Origin: Rickettsiales bacterium
Lineage (GTDB): Bacteria > Pseudomonadota > Alphaproteobacteria > Rickettsiales > SXRF01
Reading direction: 5' to 3'
Length of the DNA stretch: 64,000 bases
Assembly (NCBI GenBank): GCA_025464625.1
Contig: JAOAUZ010000002.1
Span: 1-64,000, forward strand
This document shows positions 53,701-62,850 of this stretch, piece after piece (position 1 is the stretch's first letter; each line of letters opens with the position of its first letter). The translations under genes and the position numbers were made by a program. Under the pieces are notes generated by a model. It was not told the DNA's origin. It did not search any database and saw only the letters and a list, made by a program, of their open reading frames with translations.

Positions 53701-53829
53701 CCGTTTCCTGAATATACAGGCGCTGATGACCCTCCACTAGAGCCAGTCTATCCACTAGAAACATTGCTGGCGATATATGTTGGTCTGAACAATCCCATCG
53801 CCCGACAAATTACAAAAAACATCTTTTGA
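53701..53829 (+). pseudogene. Third MuF C-terminal remnant, overlapping the cheB end
   Basis: The open frame encodes PFPEYTGADDPPLEPVYPLE and then TLLAIYVGLNNPIARQI, matching residues 171-207 of the intact MuF protein. DNA similarity covers 52302-52411. The frame has no start codon, then diverges (TKNIF, stop), and its last 20 bp are the convergent end of cheB. It is the scar of another MuF copy lost by deletion or recombination, and marks the right border of the locus. Confidence 0.8.
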
Positions 53830-54853
53830 TAATTGCATCGGCGATTACTGGTAGTGGCAAAACTTCTGCAACAGCACCGATATTATACGCTGCATGTGGC
53901 ATACCATAAACCACACAAGTTGCCTCATTTTGCCCGATAGTATGTGCGCCTGCCCGCCTCAATCTAAGCAAACCTTCTGCGCCATCTTTGCCCATTCCTG
54001 TAAGAATAATTCCAAGAGTATTCTCGCCCACAGATTCCACAATGGAATCAAAAGTTACATCCACCGAAGGTTTATGATTATTCACTGGTGGTTCATCTGT
54101 AACTCTGCACACCAAACCACCAGCCTTGCGAATAATCTTTAATTGCGTTCCACCTGCTGCTATGCACGCCATCCCAGATTTCAGCACCATACCATCCGTA
54201 GCTTCATAAACTGGAAATGAACATAGAGTAGAAATACGTTTGGCAAAACTAGCTGTAAAAACTGGTGGCATGTGCTGGGTTATAACAATAGGTGGGCAAT
54301 TACTTGGAAGATATGGTAATATTTCACTTAAAGTTTCTACCCCACCTGTAGATGCTCCGATTGCAATTAATTTTGGTGCTTTTGGTGAAACAGTCCGTGA
54401 CAAGTTATTGGTCTGCCTAGTTGGCTTGTTACGAACTCGGTTGAGATTTGCTTTAGTCGCTGCTGCTTTTTTTACTGTAACGCATAACTCATCAGAAAAA
54501 CGCTGAAGTGCCACTTGCGTATTTTCCACTGGCTTTCCTATACATTCCACCGCGCCAATTTGTAGTGCGTGAATCGCAACATCAGTCCCCTTCCCAGTCA
54601 AAGTTGAAATCATGATAACTGGCATCGGACGTAAGCTCATTATTTTCTCTAAAAATGTTATGCCGTCCATCTTTGGCATTTCAACATCAAGAGTAATAAC
54701 ATCAGGGTTAAGTTCTTTTATTTTCTCACGCGCATCGAACGGGTCAAAAGCTGTACCAATAACTTTAATTTCTGGATCAGCAGACAACATTTCTGTAAGC
54801 ATCTGGCGTATAAAAGCCGAATCATCAACAATAAGCACGGTAATAGGTTTCAT
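53810..54853 (-). CDS. cheB: Chemotaxis protein-glutamate methylesterase/glutaminase CheB
   Basis: The 347-residue protein has an N-terminal receiver (VLIVDDSAFIR, Asp56 in ITLDVEMPKMDG, Lys in CIGKP) and a C-terminal methylesterase. The catalytic Ser is in IGASTGGVETL, the His in TQHMPP and the Asp in GMGKDGAEGL. It removes methyl groups from receptors when phosphorylated by CheA. AAGGAAGAAATT precedes the ATG. It is the last gene of the operon, and its final codons overlap the MuF remnant. Confidence 0.97.
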   Translation of the reverse strand: MKPITVLIVDDSAFIRQMLTEMLSADPEIKVIGTAFDPFDAREKIKELNPDVITLDVEMPKMDGITFLEKIMSLRPMPVIMISTLTGKGTDVAIHALQIGAVECIGKPVENTQVALQRFSDELCVTVKKAAATKANLNRVRNKPTRQTNNLSRTVSPKAPKLIAIGASTGGVETLSEILPYLPSNCPPIVITQHMPPVFTASFAKRISTLCSFPVYEATDGMVLKSGMACIAAGGTQLKIIRKAGGLVCRVTDEPPVNNHKPSVDVTFDSIVESVGENTLGIILTGMGKDGAEGLLRLRRAGAHTIGQNEATCVVYGMPHAAYNIGAVAEVLPLPVIADAIIKRCFL

Positions 54854-54871
54854 AATTTCTTCCTTAAAACA

Positions 54872-54892
54872 CCCTCTCCCTTTGGGAGAGGG
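54872..54892. repeat. Perfect 9-bp palindrome between cheD and cheB
   Basis: CCCTCTCCC and GGGAGAGGG pair around TTT in the 54-bp cheD-cheB gap. The stem is G+C-rich within AT-rich DNA and is followed by ATGGGTGAGGGCAT. It resembles dispersed REP-like palindromes and could shape the levels of the last gene in the operon. Confidence 0.7.
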
Positions 54893-54907
54893 ATGGGTGA
54901 GGGCATA

Positions 54908-55552
54908 TCAAAAAAGTTCTATGTCGTTTACAATAGGTTTACTTATAATTCCGCGTTCATAAATAGCTTCTTCTTCAACCACCACCATATCTTCTGAACG
55001 GCGGAGCAGGCGCATCATAACCTTACCTGTGGCAGGGTAATAATGAACACGCCGAGGATGTTCCCCTTCCAAATCCTCAGAGAATTTCTGAAAACCTTCA
55101 ATACGCAAAAAATCACGGATAAATTTTGCATTTTTGCTACCTATTCGCGCAGAATTATTAGTTACATTACCACCACCAAAAACCTTGATTTCCAGCCTGT
55201 CTTTATGCCCACCAGCTTTCATGATTCCATTTATCAAACTCTCCATGGCAAACAACCCGTAACGAGCAGCATCGCTATGCGTACTATCCATTTCATCGTT
55301 ACTGGGCAACAAAAAATGGTTCATTCCACCAACGCCAACATATGGATCACGGATGCAAGCCGACACACACGAACCTAAAATCGTGGAAATCATTTCATTC
55401 TTATTAGTTGAGACATGCAGGTCTCCAGCAAAGATTTTTACAACTGTGATTTTTTCTTTAACATCATAATATCGCTTGCTGCTATGGAAATATTCAACAA
55501 TCGGTGGCTCAATACGATTCTGAATTTTATGCATTTTATTATCACGATTCAT
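54908..55552 (-). CDS. cheD: Chemoreceptor glutamine deamidase CheD
   Basis: The ~214-residue protein shows the CheD core: KIFAGDLHVS, STILGSCVSACIRDP with the catalytic Cys, GGMNHFLLPS with the catalytic His, and KVFGGGNV. It deamidates glutamines in receptors and in some species helps CheC. The ATG at 55552 overlaps the cheR stop (TGATG); a TTG at 55555 is the alternative. A 40-residue N-terminal extension precedes the core. Confidence 0.95.
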   Translation of the reverse strand: MNRDNKMHKIQNRIEPPIVEYFHSSKRYYDVKEKITVVKIFAGDLHVSTNKNEMISTILGSCVSACIRDPYVGVGGMNHFLLPSNDEMDSTHSDAARYGLFAMESLINGIMKAGGHKDRLEIKVFGGGNVTNNSARIGSKNAKFIRDFLRIEGFQKFSEDLEGEHPRRVHYYPATGKVMMRLLRRSEDMVVVEEEAIYERGIISKPIVNDIELF

Positions 55553-56400
55553 CAATGAATCTTTCTATAAATGGTATGCCCCAAAGGCTCAAAACGATCG
55601 CAAACATTATGCAGATTTTCAGAGTGACCTATATACAGAAAACCATCTGACTTGATTAAATCAGCAATGCGATCAAAAAGAATTTTCTGTGTAGGCTTAT
55701 CAAAATAAATTACTACGTTACGACAAAATACAGCGTCAAACGTCCCCGACATTGGCCATTTTTCCAGAAGATTAAGCTGTTTGAAAGAAATCATTTCCCG
55801 TAAATCTTCCGATATTATTATACGCTCACCATTATCAATGCTGCGTATATCAGAGCGGTATGAAGCAGGAATTTTTTCCAACTGTTCCACGCTATATTCA
55901 CCAGATCTGCCAATATCCAACATATTTGTGTCAATATCAGTGGCAAGAATTTTTGCATCCCACTTTGATAAATCCTTCAAAGCATATTTTATAGTGAGAG
56001 CGATAGAATAAGATTCCATCCCAGCCGAACAACCAGCTGACCAAATACGCAAACGCTTTGGCTTAGGATTGGACGCTGCTAGTGGCAGCAATACATTGTT
56101 GCGGAGATGTTCAAAATGATGCCCTTCACGAAAAAAACTGGTGAGATTGGTGGTAATGGCGTTGACAAGATTGCCCATCTCCTCATCCCCATCACTACTC
56201 TGTATCAATTCACAATATTGTGAAAATGTATTAAATCCCAACACCCGCAACCGTCGGGTAAGACGCGAATAAACCATATTTTTTTTATTATCAGTGAGCA
56301 TTATGCCCGTACGTTTGCTCACCAAACCAGCGATGAAAGAGAAATCACGCTCACTGAATGCAAATTCTCTTTCATCATCTTTTCGTAATATATTTTTCAT
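55552..56400 (-). CDS. cheR: Chemotaxis protein methyltransferase CheR
   Basis: The 282-residue enzyme has the N-terminal helical domain (SFIAGLVSKRTGI, YSRLTRRLRVLG) and a SAM-binding domain with SAGCSAGMESYSIAL, KILATDIDTNMLD and FDAVFCRNVVIYFDKPTQ. It methylates receptor glutamates. All CheR marks are present at normal length. It sits 28 bp downstream of the receptor gene and is coupled to cheD. Confidence 0.97.
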   Translation of the reverse strand: MKNILRKDDEREFAFSERDFSFIAGLVSKRTGIMLTDNKKNMVYSRLTRRLRVLGFNTFSQYCELIQSSDGDEEMGNLVNAITTNLTSFFREGHHFEHLRNNVLLPLAASNPKPKRLRIWSAGCSAGMESYSIALTIKYALKDLSKWDAKILATDIDTNMLDIGRSGEYSVEQLEKIPASYRSDIRSIDNGERIIISEDLREMISFKQLNLLEKWPMSGTFDAVFCRNVVIYFDKPTQKILFDRIADLIKSDGFLYIGHSENLHNVCDRFEPLGHTIYRKIH

Positions 56401-56428
56401 AAGTTTTCATGATACTTTAAATTATATT

Positions 56429-58618
56429 CTAAAATTCCTTCCAATCAGCATCATACCCATTTTTTTCACCTGATGCTTTTGCCATCTTCATAGGAGGACG
56501 AGCCGATTTTTTAACGTTGCTAATCGGCGGTGCCACTCTTTTCTGCACTGGTTTGTTATTCACGGCTGCCAACTTTGGCTTTGATTCATGATGACTTGCT
56601 GCCTCCTGATGAGCGCGCTCTTCACCGCCTTCTGATTCACTAATTTTGAAGAAACTCATCAGTTTTTCCAATTCACGCGCCTGCTCCACCATAGATTGTG
56701 CAGCAGCAGTGTTTTCTTCCACCAATGCAGCATTTTGCTGGGTGACTTCATCCATCTGGGTAATCGCAGTATTTATTTCATCGATACCAGTTGCCTGCTC
56801 CTTACTTGCCGAAGCAATTTCTGAAACTATGTTGGTCACCTGTTTTACTGAACCAACAATTCCCTTTAGAGTTTCACCCGCCTGATTAACAAGTTCAGCA
56901 CCATTTTTGACTTGCTGCGCGCTTTCATTAATCAGAGCTTTAATTTCTTTAGAAGCAGAAGCCGAACGTCCAGCTAGTGAACGAACTTCCGATGCCACCA
57001 CCGCAAAACCTTTGCCAGCATCACCAGCCCGTGCCGCTTCCACCGCAGCATTGAGCGCAAGCAGATTTGTTTGGAAAGCAATCTCGTCAATCACACCAAT
57101 AATATCAGAGATTTTCTGCGAAGATTTTTCAATACTGGACATTGCCATTACCGCCTCTTCTACCACTCTACCACCGTCACTAGCAACAACGTTAGCCTTG
57201 TTAGAAAGGTCATTGGCAGTTGTAGAATTTTGTGAATTCTGTTTCACTGTACCAGTAATCTGCTCCATAGAAGCCGCGGTTTCTTCTAGAGAAGATGCCT
57301 GTTCTTCCGTGCGCTGCGATAAATCAGTACTACCAGAAGAAATTTCTGTTGCTGCGGAATTGACAGATTGAGCAGCTTCTATAATGCTGCCAATAGTAAT
57401 CCGCATTTTGGCAATAAATGCATTAAGAGATTTTGCCATTTGACCAATCTCATCTTGGCTATTCAGACCCTCTACATCTTTGCTGAAATCGCCATCCGCT
57501 AGGCGTGCAATTTCACCAGAAATTTTACGGAGCGGTTTGCTTGCCAATGTTCCGATGAATGCACCGATTGCTACAATTGCTACTGCTGCAACAACTATGA
57601 TTGTATATAGTAAATCTCTTGCACTATTAATTCCTGAAAAGATTTCAGTGCTAGGAATACGAACCAATGTTGACCAACCCAATCCTGGATAGCCACTTGC
57701 ACCGTTGCTATGATCATAGCCAACTGCCTGCTCAATTTTTTTGCGCGCATGTATAGAAAGCATAGATCCGTTTTTGCCTTTGACAGCTTCCTGCGCTGCT
57801 TCTACACCTCTTTCTGCTAGATTTAATTTTCCTATAACTTCTGGGTTACGCTTATACTTACCATCTGAAAAATTGGCTGGATCATAATCAACAATAACCT
57901 TTCCAGTGGAATCAAGAACGGTAATTTCTGTGCTAACATTACCTTTTGTTTTTTCACTCTGATAAACACTAGCAGTGATACTATCAATCAAGCCAAAATC
58001 AGCGAAATTTACCCATACACCGATCATTTTTCCTGAATAGTCATAAACTGGTGCAGCAAAAGGAATAGTAAAACCATCTTCACCTTTATAAGCCTCTGCA
58101 ACCAGTGGTTCAAATCGTGCCTGTTCAACTACTGTCCCATCAACACCATCACCTTTTAAAAATTCTTTGCGAACAGTCTTCTGAAACCATGTAGCATCCT
58201 TAAATGATTTACTATAAAGAGAAGATGTATTAAGAGATTTTCCCTTATTGTCCTCTGAATTAACAGCAGCAACCTTGCCGTCCATATCTACCAATACCAT
58301 TAATTTATAAAGACCATAATTAGCCATATATGAATTCATGGCAGAAACAAGCTGACCACTTCCATCATTTTTATACCAATTGCCTGTATCCCTAGCAGCA
58401 GAGTTGACACCAAAAGCCTGCACATCACCATAGCGTTCAAAAAGATTGCGATCTACCAACTCATTCACAGAGGTGGCAACGCTATTCATGTCTTCCAACT
58501 TGGCTTTTTGCATCTCATTCAATTTACTAAAAACAATCGGCATTACTGCACCAACTGGCAACAACCCAAAAAATAATAATAGTAACGTAAGTTTTGAACG
58601 AATTGATAAATTAAGCAT
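56429..58618 (-). CDS. Methyl-accepting chemotaxis protein with dCache-like sensor
   Basis: The 729-residue receptor has TM1 (about 8-30), a ~300-residue periplasmic domain of dCache_1 pattern ([54 protein letters not shown]) and TM2 (about 333-357). HAMP follows, then a long helical signalling domain whose tip reads [24 protein letters not shown] (split in two heptad runs) and [16 protein letters not shown]. The C-terminal ~60 residues are basic and Pro-rich. It is the only receptor inside the operon, so it is probably the main partner of this CheA/CheW. AAAGGA precedes the start. Confidence 0.95.
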   Translation of the reverse strand: MLNLSIRSKLTLLLLFFGLLPVGAVMPIVFSKLNEMQKAKLEDMNSVATSVNELVDRNLFERYGDVQAFGVNSAARDTGNWYKNDGSGQLVSAMNSYMANYGLYKLMVLVDMDGKVAAVNSEDNKGKSLNTSSLYSKSFKDATWFQKTVRKEFLKGDGVDGTVVEQARFEPLVAEAYKGEDGFTIPFAAPVYDYSGKMIGVWVNFADFGLIDSITASVYQSEKTKGNVSTEITVLDSTGKVIVDYDPANFSDGKYKRNPEVIGKLNLAERGVEAAQEAVKGKNGSMLSIHARKKIEQAVGYDHSNGASGYPGLGWSTLVRIPSTEIFSGINSARDLLYTIIVVAAVAIVAIGAFIGTLASKPLRKISGEIARLADGDFSKDVEGLNSQDEIGQMAKSLNAFIAKMRITIGSIIEAAQSVNSAATEISSGSTDLSQRTEEQASSLEETAASMEQITGTVKQNSQNSTTANDLSNKANVVASDGGRVVEEAVMAMSSIEKSSQKISDIIGVIDEIAFQTNLLALNAAVEAARAGDAGKGFAVVASEVRSLAGRSASASKEIKALINESAQQVKNGAELVNQAGETLKGIVGSVKQVTNIVSEIASASKEQATGIDEINTAITQMDEVTQQNAALVEENTAAAQSMVEQARELEKLMSFFKISESEGGEERAHQEAASHHESKPKLAAVNNKPVQKRVAPPISNVKKSARPPMKMAKASGEKNGYDADWKEF

Positions 58619-58652
58619 AAAAAGTCCTTTCTGGTGTATTGTGAATATAAAT

Positions 58653-59159
58653 TTAGGCTGCCTGAGCCATAGCTTTCTCTATGTGATTAGTATCAAATAA
58701 ATGCTCTACATTAAGCAAAACAACCATTCGTTCCTCTAGCGAAATAAGTCCACTGATATAATCAGATTCTATCTGAGTATCTCCCTCTGGCGCAGATTTT
58801 ATCTGCTCAGAGCTTGCGTCTAAAATATCAGAGACAGTATCAACCAGAATCCCTATATTGCGCTCACCAATCGCCAGAATAATAACAACATGTTTTGCCG
58901 TAGCATCGGTCATCCCCTGATGAAAACGTGTGCGTAAATCAAAAATAGGAATAATTAATCCACGCAGATTCATCACTCCACGCATAAATTCCTGTGAGTT
59001 TGGCAAGCGGGTGGTTTCAGTCCAGCCCTTAATTTCACGCACAGTCATTATGTCAACACCGTACTCTTCACCACCTACCGTGAATGTCAAAAACTGTTGT
59101 GTTGCGTTCTTACGCACAACATTTTCTTTATCTACACCTCTATCAAAATTATCTACCAT
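58653..59159 (-). CDS. cheW: Chemotaxis coupling protein CheW
   Basis: The ~168-residue protein has the CheW beta-fold sequence: [48 protein letters not shown], and [13 protein letters not shown]. It joins CheA to receptors. The ATG at 59159 follows TTGGAGG; the TTG at 59171 overlaps that ribosome binding site and is rejected. It lies 22 bp after cheA. Confidence 0.96.
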   Translation of the reverse strand: MVDNFDRGVDKENVVRKNATQQFLTFTVGGEEYGVDIMTVREIKGWTETTRLPNSQEFMRGVMNLRGLIIPIFDLRTRFHQGMTDATAKHVVIILAIGERNIGILVDTVSDILDASSEQIKSAPEGDTQIESDYISGLISLEERMVVLLNVEHLFDTNHIEKAMAQAA

Positions 59160-59181
59160 AATTACCTCCAATTTTATTTAT

Positions 59182-61179
59182 CTAAGCTGCCTCTAGCTCT
59201 ACCTGAGCATGGCAAAGAGATTTGAGACCATCTATATCGAGAATAAGAGAAACACGCCCGTCACCAAGAATAGTTGCACCAGAAACACCAGAAACAGGGT
59301 CAGCATTTGATTCTAAACTTTTTATTACCACCTGCTGCTGTCCAATTAATTCATCGACCACCAACCCCATTTTTTTATGCCCACTCTCCACCAGCACAAT
59401 CAATGCTTTGCTCGGATCACTCTCCGCACCAGCTACGTTAAAAATTCTATGCAGATAAACCACCGTTACAAAATCACCGCGCACATTTATGACATCATTA
59501 TGACCTTCCACGCGCTTCACATGGTCTGATTTTGGGCGCAATGTTTCGATAATATTAGTTATCGGAATAATATAATTTTCTCTTCCCACGCGAACGATCA
59601 TGCCATCTAAAATCGCCAACGTCAGAGGCAAGGAAACTGTAAAAAGCGACCCTTTATTAGGACTTGTTGTCACCCGCACAGTACCACCCAATCCTTGAAT
59701 ATTACGCCTTACAACATCCATCCCCACGCCACGTCCTGAGATATTTGACACGACATCAGCAGTGGAAAATCCAGGAAGAAAAATAAGATTGTCGCATTCT
59801 TCATCGCTAGGTGTAGCATCGGCTGACACCAATCCTTTTTCCCGTGCTTTAGCTAGAACTTTTGCACGGTTAATTCCTGCTCCGTCATCACGAATTTCAA
59901 TTATAATACGACCGCCACGATGCGAGGCAGAAAGGTGGATAGTCCCCTCTTCTGGCTTTCCTGCAGCAACCCGCGCCTGAGGACTTTCAATCCCGTGATC
60001 CACCGAATTACGAATCATATGGGTAAGAGGATCACCAAGTTGCTCAATAACTGTTTTATCTACCTCTGTATTTTCACCAGATGTAACCAGACGAATTTCT
60101 TTACCAAGCTGCGCGGAAATATCACGAACAATTCTTGGCATCCGTGAAAAAATAGATTTTACAGGCTGCATACGCACCGCCATAACGGCTTCTTGCAGCT
60201 CGCGTGTATGCTGTGATAATTCACTAATTCCCCGCATCAAATCAGAAAATTGCCCTTCGGTAAATTCCCGTGTCTGTGCTTTAAGCATCGCCTCGGTGAT
60301 AACTAATTCACCCACCATATTCACCAGCCTATCAACCTTTTCCAAATCAACGCGGATAGAAGTTGCCTGCGTAGTGCGTGGAGCCGTGTCATCAGCAACA
60401 AGTTTTATAGCATTAGGACGAATCTCCGCAGCGGTTTCATCCTCAGACGCGCTGGCTTCCTCCATAGCAATGGTAAGATCGCAATGGTCAGCTACAAATT
60501 CAAACACCTCTCTAATATCTGATTCAGTGTTTGTACTGCAAAGAACAATAGACCAGCCTATATAACAGCATGTTGGGTTCAATTCTTCCAATAATGGAAC
60601 ACGGTGGATAAAGGCTGTAACATCTGTTTTGCCTAAGCGAGCAAGCTCACGCAAAATAAGTAGTGGTTCATTGCCTGTAGCAAGCAATGTTTCATGTGGT
60701 GCGAAATTAATTTGCCAGCGACGTTCTGTAGAATTTATAGCTTTTTCACTTTTTCCTTCCTTCTTACCAGCTCCAGTTTCAACATTCCCAGAACCAGCAG
60801 CAAGTTCTTTCAACTGCGCTAATAACTCTGCTCCTAAATCTGCTGGAGGAATTATATTATCCTGCGCCGCCCGCACCATCTGAGTTACTATATCAACTGA
60901 TTTAAGCAGCATATCAACCGCCACACGCGATGGCTTAACTTTTCCGTCACGCATTGAATCAAGCAACGCCTCCAGAACATGGGTAAAGTTCATAATAGAA
61001 TCTAAACCGAATGCCCCTGCTCCGCCCTTAATTGAATGAGCGCAACGAAAAATTGCATTAAGTTGCTCTATATCCGCTACTTCAACATCAAAGCCAATGA
61101 GCAGAGATTCCATATCACCAAGCAGCTCAAAGCACTCAGTAATGTAAGTTTGCTTAAATTGATCGAGAGATATAGCCAT
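59182..61179 (-). CDS. cheA: Chemotaxis histidine kinase CheA
   Basis: The 665-residue kinase has a P1 HPt domain with phospho-His48 in RCAHSIKGGAGAFG. A P2-like segment (about 155-245) contains NEPLLILRELARLG and WSIVLCSTN. P3 dimerization is marked by TSIRVDLEKVDRLVNMVGELVI (split), the P4 ATPase by DPLTHMIRNSVDHGIE, IRDDGAGIN and GRGVGMDVV, and P5 is CheW-like. It phosphorylates CheY and CheB. ATG 61179 overlaps the cheY stop (TAATG); a TTG at 61188 is a poorer start. Confidence 0.97.
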   Translation of the reverse strand: MAISLDQFKQTYITECFELLGDMESLLIGFDVEVADIEQLNAIFRCAHSIKGGAGAFGLDSIMNFTHVLEALLDSMRDGKVKPSRVAVDMLLKSVDIVTQMVRAAQDNIIPPADLGAELLAQLKELAAGSGNVETGAGKKEGKSEKAINSTERRWQINFAPHETLLATGNEPLLILRELARLGKTDVTAFIHRVPLLEELNPTCCYIGWSIVLCSTNTESDIREVFEFVADHCDLTIAMEEASASEDETAAEIRPNAIKLVADDTAPRTTQATSIRVDLEKVDRLVNMVGELVITEAMLKAQTREFTEGQFSDLMRGISELSQHTRELQEAVMAVRMQPVKSIFSRMPRIVRDISAQLGKEIRLVTSGENTEVDKTVIEQLGDPLTHMIRNSVDHGIESPQARVAAGKPEEGTIHLSASHRGGRIIIEIRDDGAGINRAKVLAKAREKGLVSADATPSDEECDNLIFLPGFSTADVVSNISGRGVGMDVVRRNIQGLGGTVRVTTSPNKGSLFTVSLPLTLAILDGMIVRVGRENYIIPITNIIETLRPKSDHVKRVEGHNDVINVRGDFVTVVYLHRIFNVAGAESDPSKALIVLVESGHKKMGLVVDELIGQQQVVIKSLESNADPVSGVSGATILGDGRVSLILDIDGLKSLCHAQVELEAA

Positions 61180-61544
61180 TATGGGCAAACTTTCTTGATA
61201 ACTTCAATTAATTTCTCAGGATTAAACGGCTTGACAATCCAACCAGTAGCTCCCGAAGATTTTCCTTCTTCTTTTTTGGTGGCATCACCTTCCGTAGTGA
61301 GCATCAGGATTGGAGTAAATTTGTAAGTTGGATTAGCGCGGAGTGAACGAATAAGCTCAAAACCATTCATGTTTGGCATGTTTAAATCTGTTATTACTGC
61401 ATCAACCTTCAGACCAGCAATTGCTGCTAATGCCGCCTTTCCGTCCTCAGCTTCCACTACATCATAACCAGCACTTTTAAGCGTAAATGTAACCATTTCA
61501 CGCATACTCTTAGAATCATCGACTGCCAAAACTTTTTTAGCCAT
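61179..61544 (-). CDS. cheY: Chemotaxis response regulator CheY
   Basis: The 121-residue single-domain receiver shows VLAVDDSKSMREMV, the phosphorylation site in AVITDLNMPNMNGFE, LTTEGD and a Lys in IVKPFNPEKL. These are close to classical CheY. It carries the signal from CheA to the flagellar switch. ATG 61544 follows GGGAGA, which decides against the GTG at 61559. The start lies inside the end of the STAS gene (8-bp overlap). Confidence 0.96.
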   Translation of the reverse strand: MAKKVLAVDDSKSMREMVTFTLKSAGYDVVEAEDGKAALAAIAGLKVDAVITDLNMPNMNGFELIRSLRANPTYKFTPILMLTTEGDATKKEEGKSSGATGWIVKPFNPEKLIEVIKKVCP

Positions 61545-61848
61545 TATATTTTCTCCCACTCAAGAAATTTTCCAACCCGATATCCTTAAAAGCACTGGCG
61601 AAGGAATCGCTTTCATCTTTGATAGAAAATGTTCCACCCGATGAGGATAAAGTTTTTTCCAACGCAACTATTAATTGCAACCCTGTGGTGGTAATGTTTT
61701 CCACTTTCGAAGCATCAAGAATTAAATTAGGAATCTTGGAGGAGGATAATAATTGCTTAAATCCACCAACAATTTCTTCTATCGTTTCAATATTAATGAT
61801 TGGAGGCAGCATAAAGTTGGTTATTCCACCTATAATTTCTTGTTGCAT
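61537..61848 (-). CDS. STAS-domain protein heading the chemotaxis operon
   Basis: The 103-residue protein has the STAS pattern: IINIETIEEIVGGFKQLLSS, then LILDASKVENITTTGLQLIVALEK, and FSIKDESDSFASAFKDIGLENFL. The usual phospho-Ser position (DxSxxxxxxxxGL) is occupied by Thr residues (ENITTTGLQL), with Ser68 absent, so phosphorylation would be on Thr. CGGAGGCG precedes the ATG. A STAS protein before cheY is found in several chemotaxis clusters and may link them to a partner-switching kinase or phosphatase. The response regulator-phosphatase at 29660-30844 could act on it; this is speculative. Confidence 0.88.
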   Translation of the reverse strand: MQQEIIGGITNFMLPPIINIETIEEIVGGFKQLLSSSKIPNLILDASKVENITTTGLQLIVALEKTLSSSGGTFSIKDESDSFASAFKDIGLENFLSGRKYNG

Positions 61849-61864
61849 TTACGCCTCCGATAAT

Positions 61865-61905
61865 CTAGTAATAGTTGTATGAATAAATACATAAACTATT
61901 ACTAG
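61865..61905. promoter_or_regulatory. Perfect 12-bp inverted repeat upstream of the chemotaxis operon
   Basis: CTAGTAATAGTT and AACTATTACTAG are exact reverse complements with a 17-bp spacer that itself contains TATG and CATA in mirror positions. On the operon strand the stem ends a few bases before the GGAGG of the first gene. It may be an operator or an mRNA hairpin that governs access of ribosomes. It also separates this operon from the esterase gene upstream. Confidence 0.6.
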
Positions 61906-61962
61906 TTGCAACTACTAAATTACAAAAAGAACCGAAAAATACAATAATATAGATGTTTAGTG

Positions 61963-62841
61963 TTAATTGGGTACAGTTCTTACGGAGTCCTGCATAAACA
62001 GTAGAATTTCTTGAGGTAATGATACGCCAGCCACCTCTTTGTTCCATTTATGCCCGCCTTTTGTAAGTTCCAAAACGCGTATAAAATTTCCTGCTTCACA
62101 ATTTGCTGAACGAAGCAAAATATCATCGCTCACTGTTTTTTGTTTTTCTTGCCCACAACGCAAATATTTTTTCCATAAATCTACCGAATCTTCAAACCCC
62201 ATATAAGGACGTTTTTGCGTACGAAAGGCACTTCTGTTTTTACTCATGCCACCAGTAAAGGGTATTATCTCGTCATCTTTTGTTTGAATCATAAATAATG
62301 AAAATGGGTATTTAGGCATAGCCTGATCGTCAAACACTGCAGAACTCACAACTACAATTCCTTTAATTGCGTGTTGTGTTTCTACCACTGCACGATAAGA
62401 AATCATTCCGCCATTGGAATGACCAACGAAGAAAATATTACGTTCATCAATTAAATATTTTTTAGCAATAGAATCAATAGCTGCATCGATATAAGAAATA
62501 TCGTCTATTTTATTCTTCGCCGCGTATGCACAGCAATGCTTTGCATTCCATGAATTCAACCTTATCATCCCTGTGCCATTCATAAACGCCACCGCATATC
62601 CAGCATTCAGCAGCAAATCATTAAGTTCCGTTGAGTGACGCTGCATCCACGCTGAATTACCACCGCCACCATGAAAAATCATGACCAAAGGCACTGGAAT
62701 ATTGGCAGAATTTTCTGGGTAATTAAGAATAAGATCGCGCTCTATATCATCAACCTTAAACGTCAATTCTTCAGCCTTCACTATGGAAGAAAAACCAACA
62801 AAGCATGCCATCAAAACCAAAAATAATTTTGTAATACGCAT
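61963..62841 (-). CDS. Exported esterase of the PHB-depolymerase/LpqC type
   Basis: The 292-residue protein has a signal peptide (KLFLVLMACFVGFSSIVKA) and an alpha/beta-hydrolase fold. The oxyanion-hole region is PLVMIFHGGGGN, with WNAKHCCAYAA containing paired Cys. The nucleophile is in FFVGHSNGGM (GxSxG), an acid is in QTKDDEIIPFTGG, and the catalytic His is in KGGHKWNK. The family includes poly(3-hydroxybutyrate) depolymerases and feruloyl esterases, so the true substrate is open. TAGGAG precedes the ATG. It is 9 bp after rsmD, probably co-transcribed. Confidence 0.88.
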   Translation of the reverse strand: MRITKLFLVLMACFVGFSSIVKAEELTFKVDDIERDLILNYPENSANIPVPLVMIFHGGGGNSAWMQRHSTELNDLLLNAGYAVAFMNGTGMIRLNSWNAKHCCAYAAKNKIDDISYIDAAIDSIAKKYLIDERNIFFVGHSNGGMISYRAVVETQHAIKGIVVVSSAVFDDQAMPKYPFSLFMIQTKDDEIIPFTGGMSKNRSAFRTQKRPYMGFEDSVDLWKKYLRCGQEKQKTVSDDILLRSANCEAGNFIRVLELTKGGHKWNKEVAGVSLPQEILLFMQDSVRTVPN

Positions 62842-62850
62842 GCTAAACTC

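Noticed and set aside
51163-53829. Intact prophage
   Set aside because: Only a MuF-type domain is recognisable. There are no terminase, portal, major capsid, tail, lysis or integrase genes, and both flanks are ordinary chromosomal genes.
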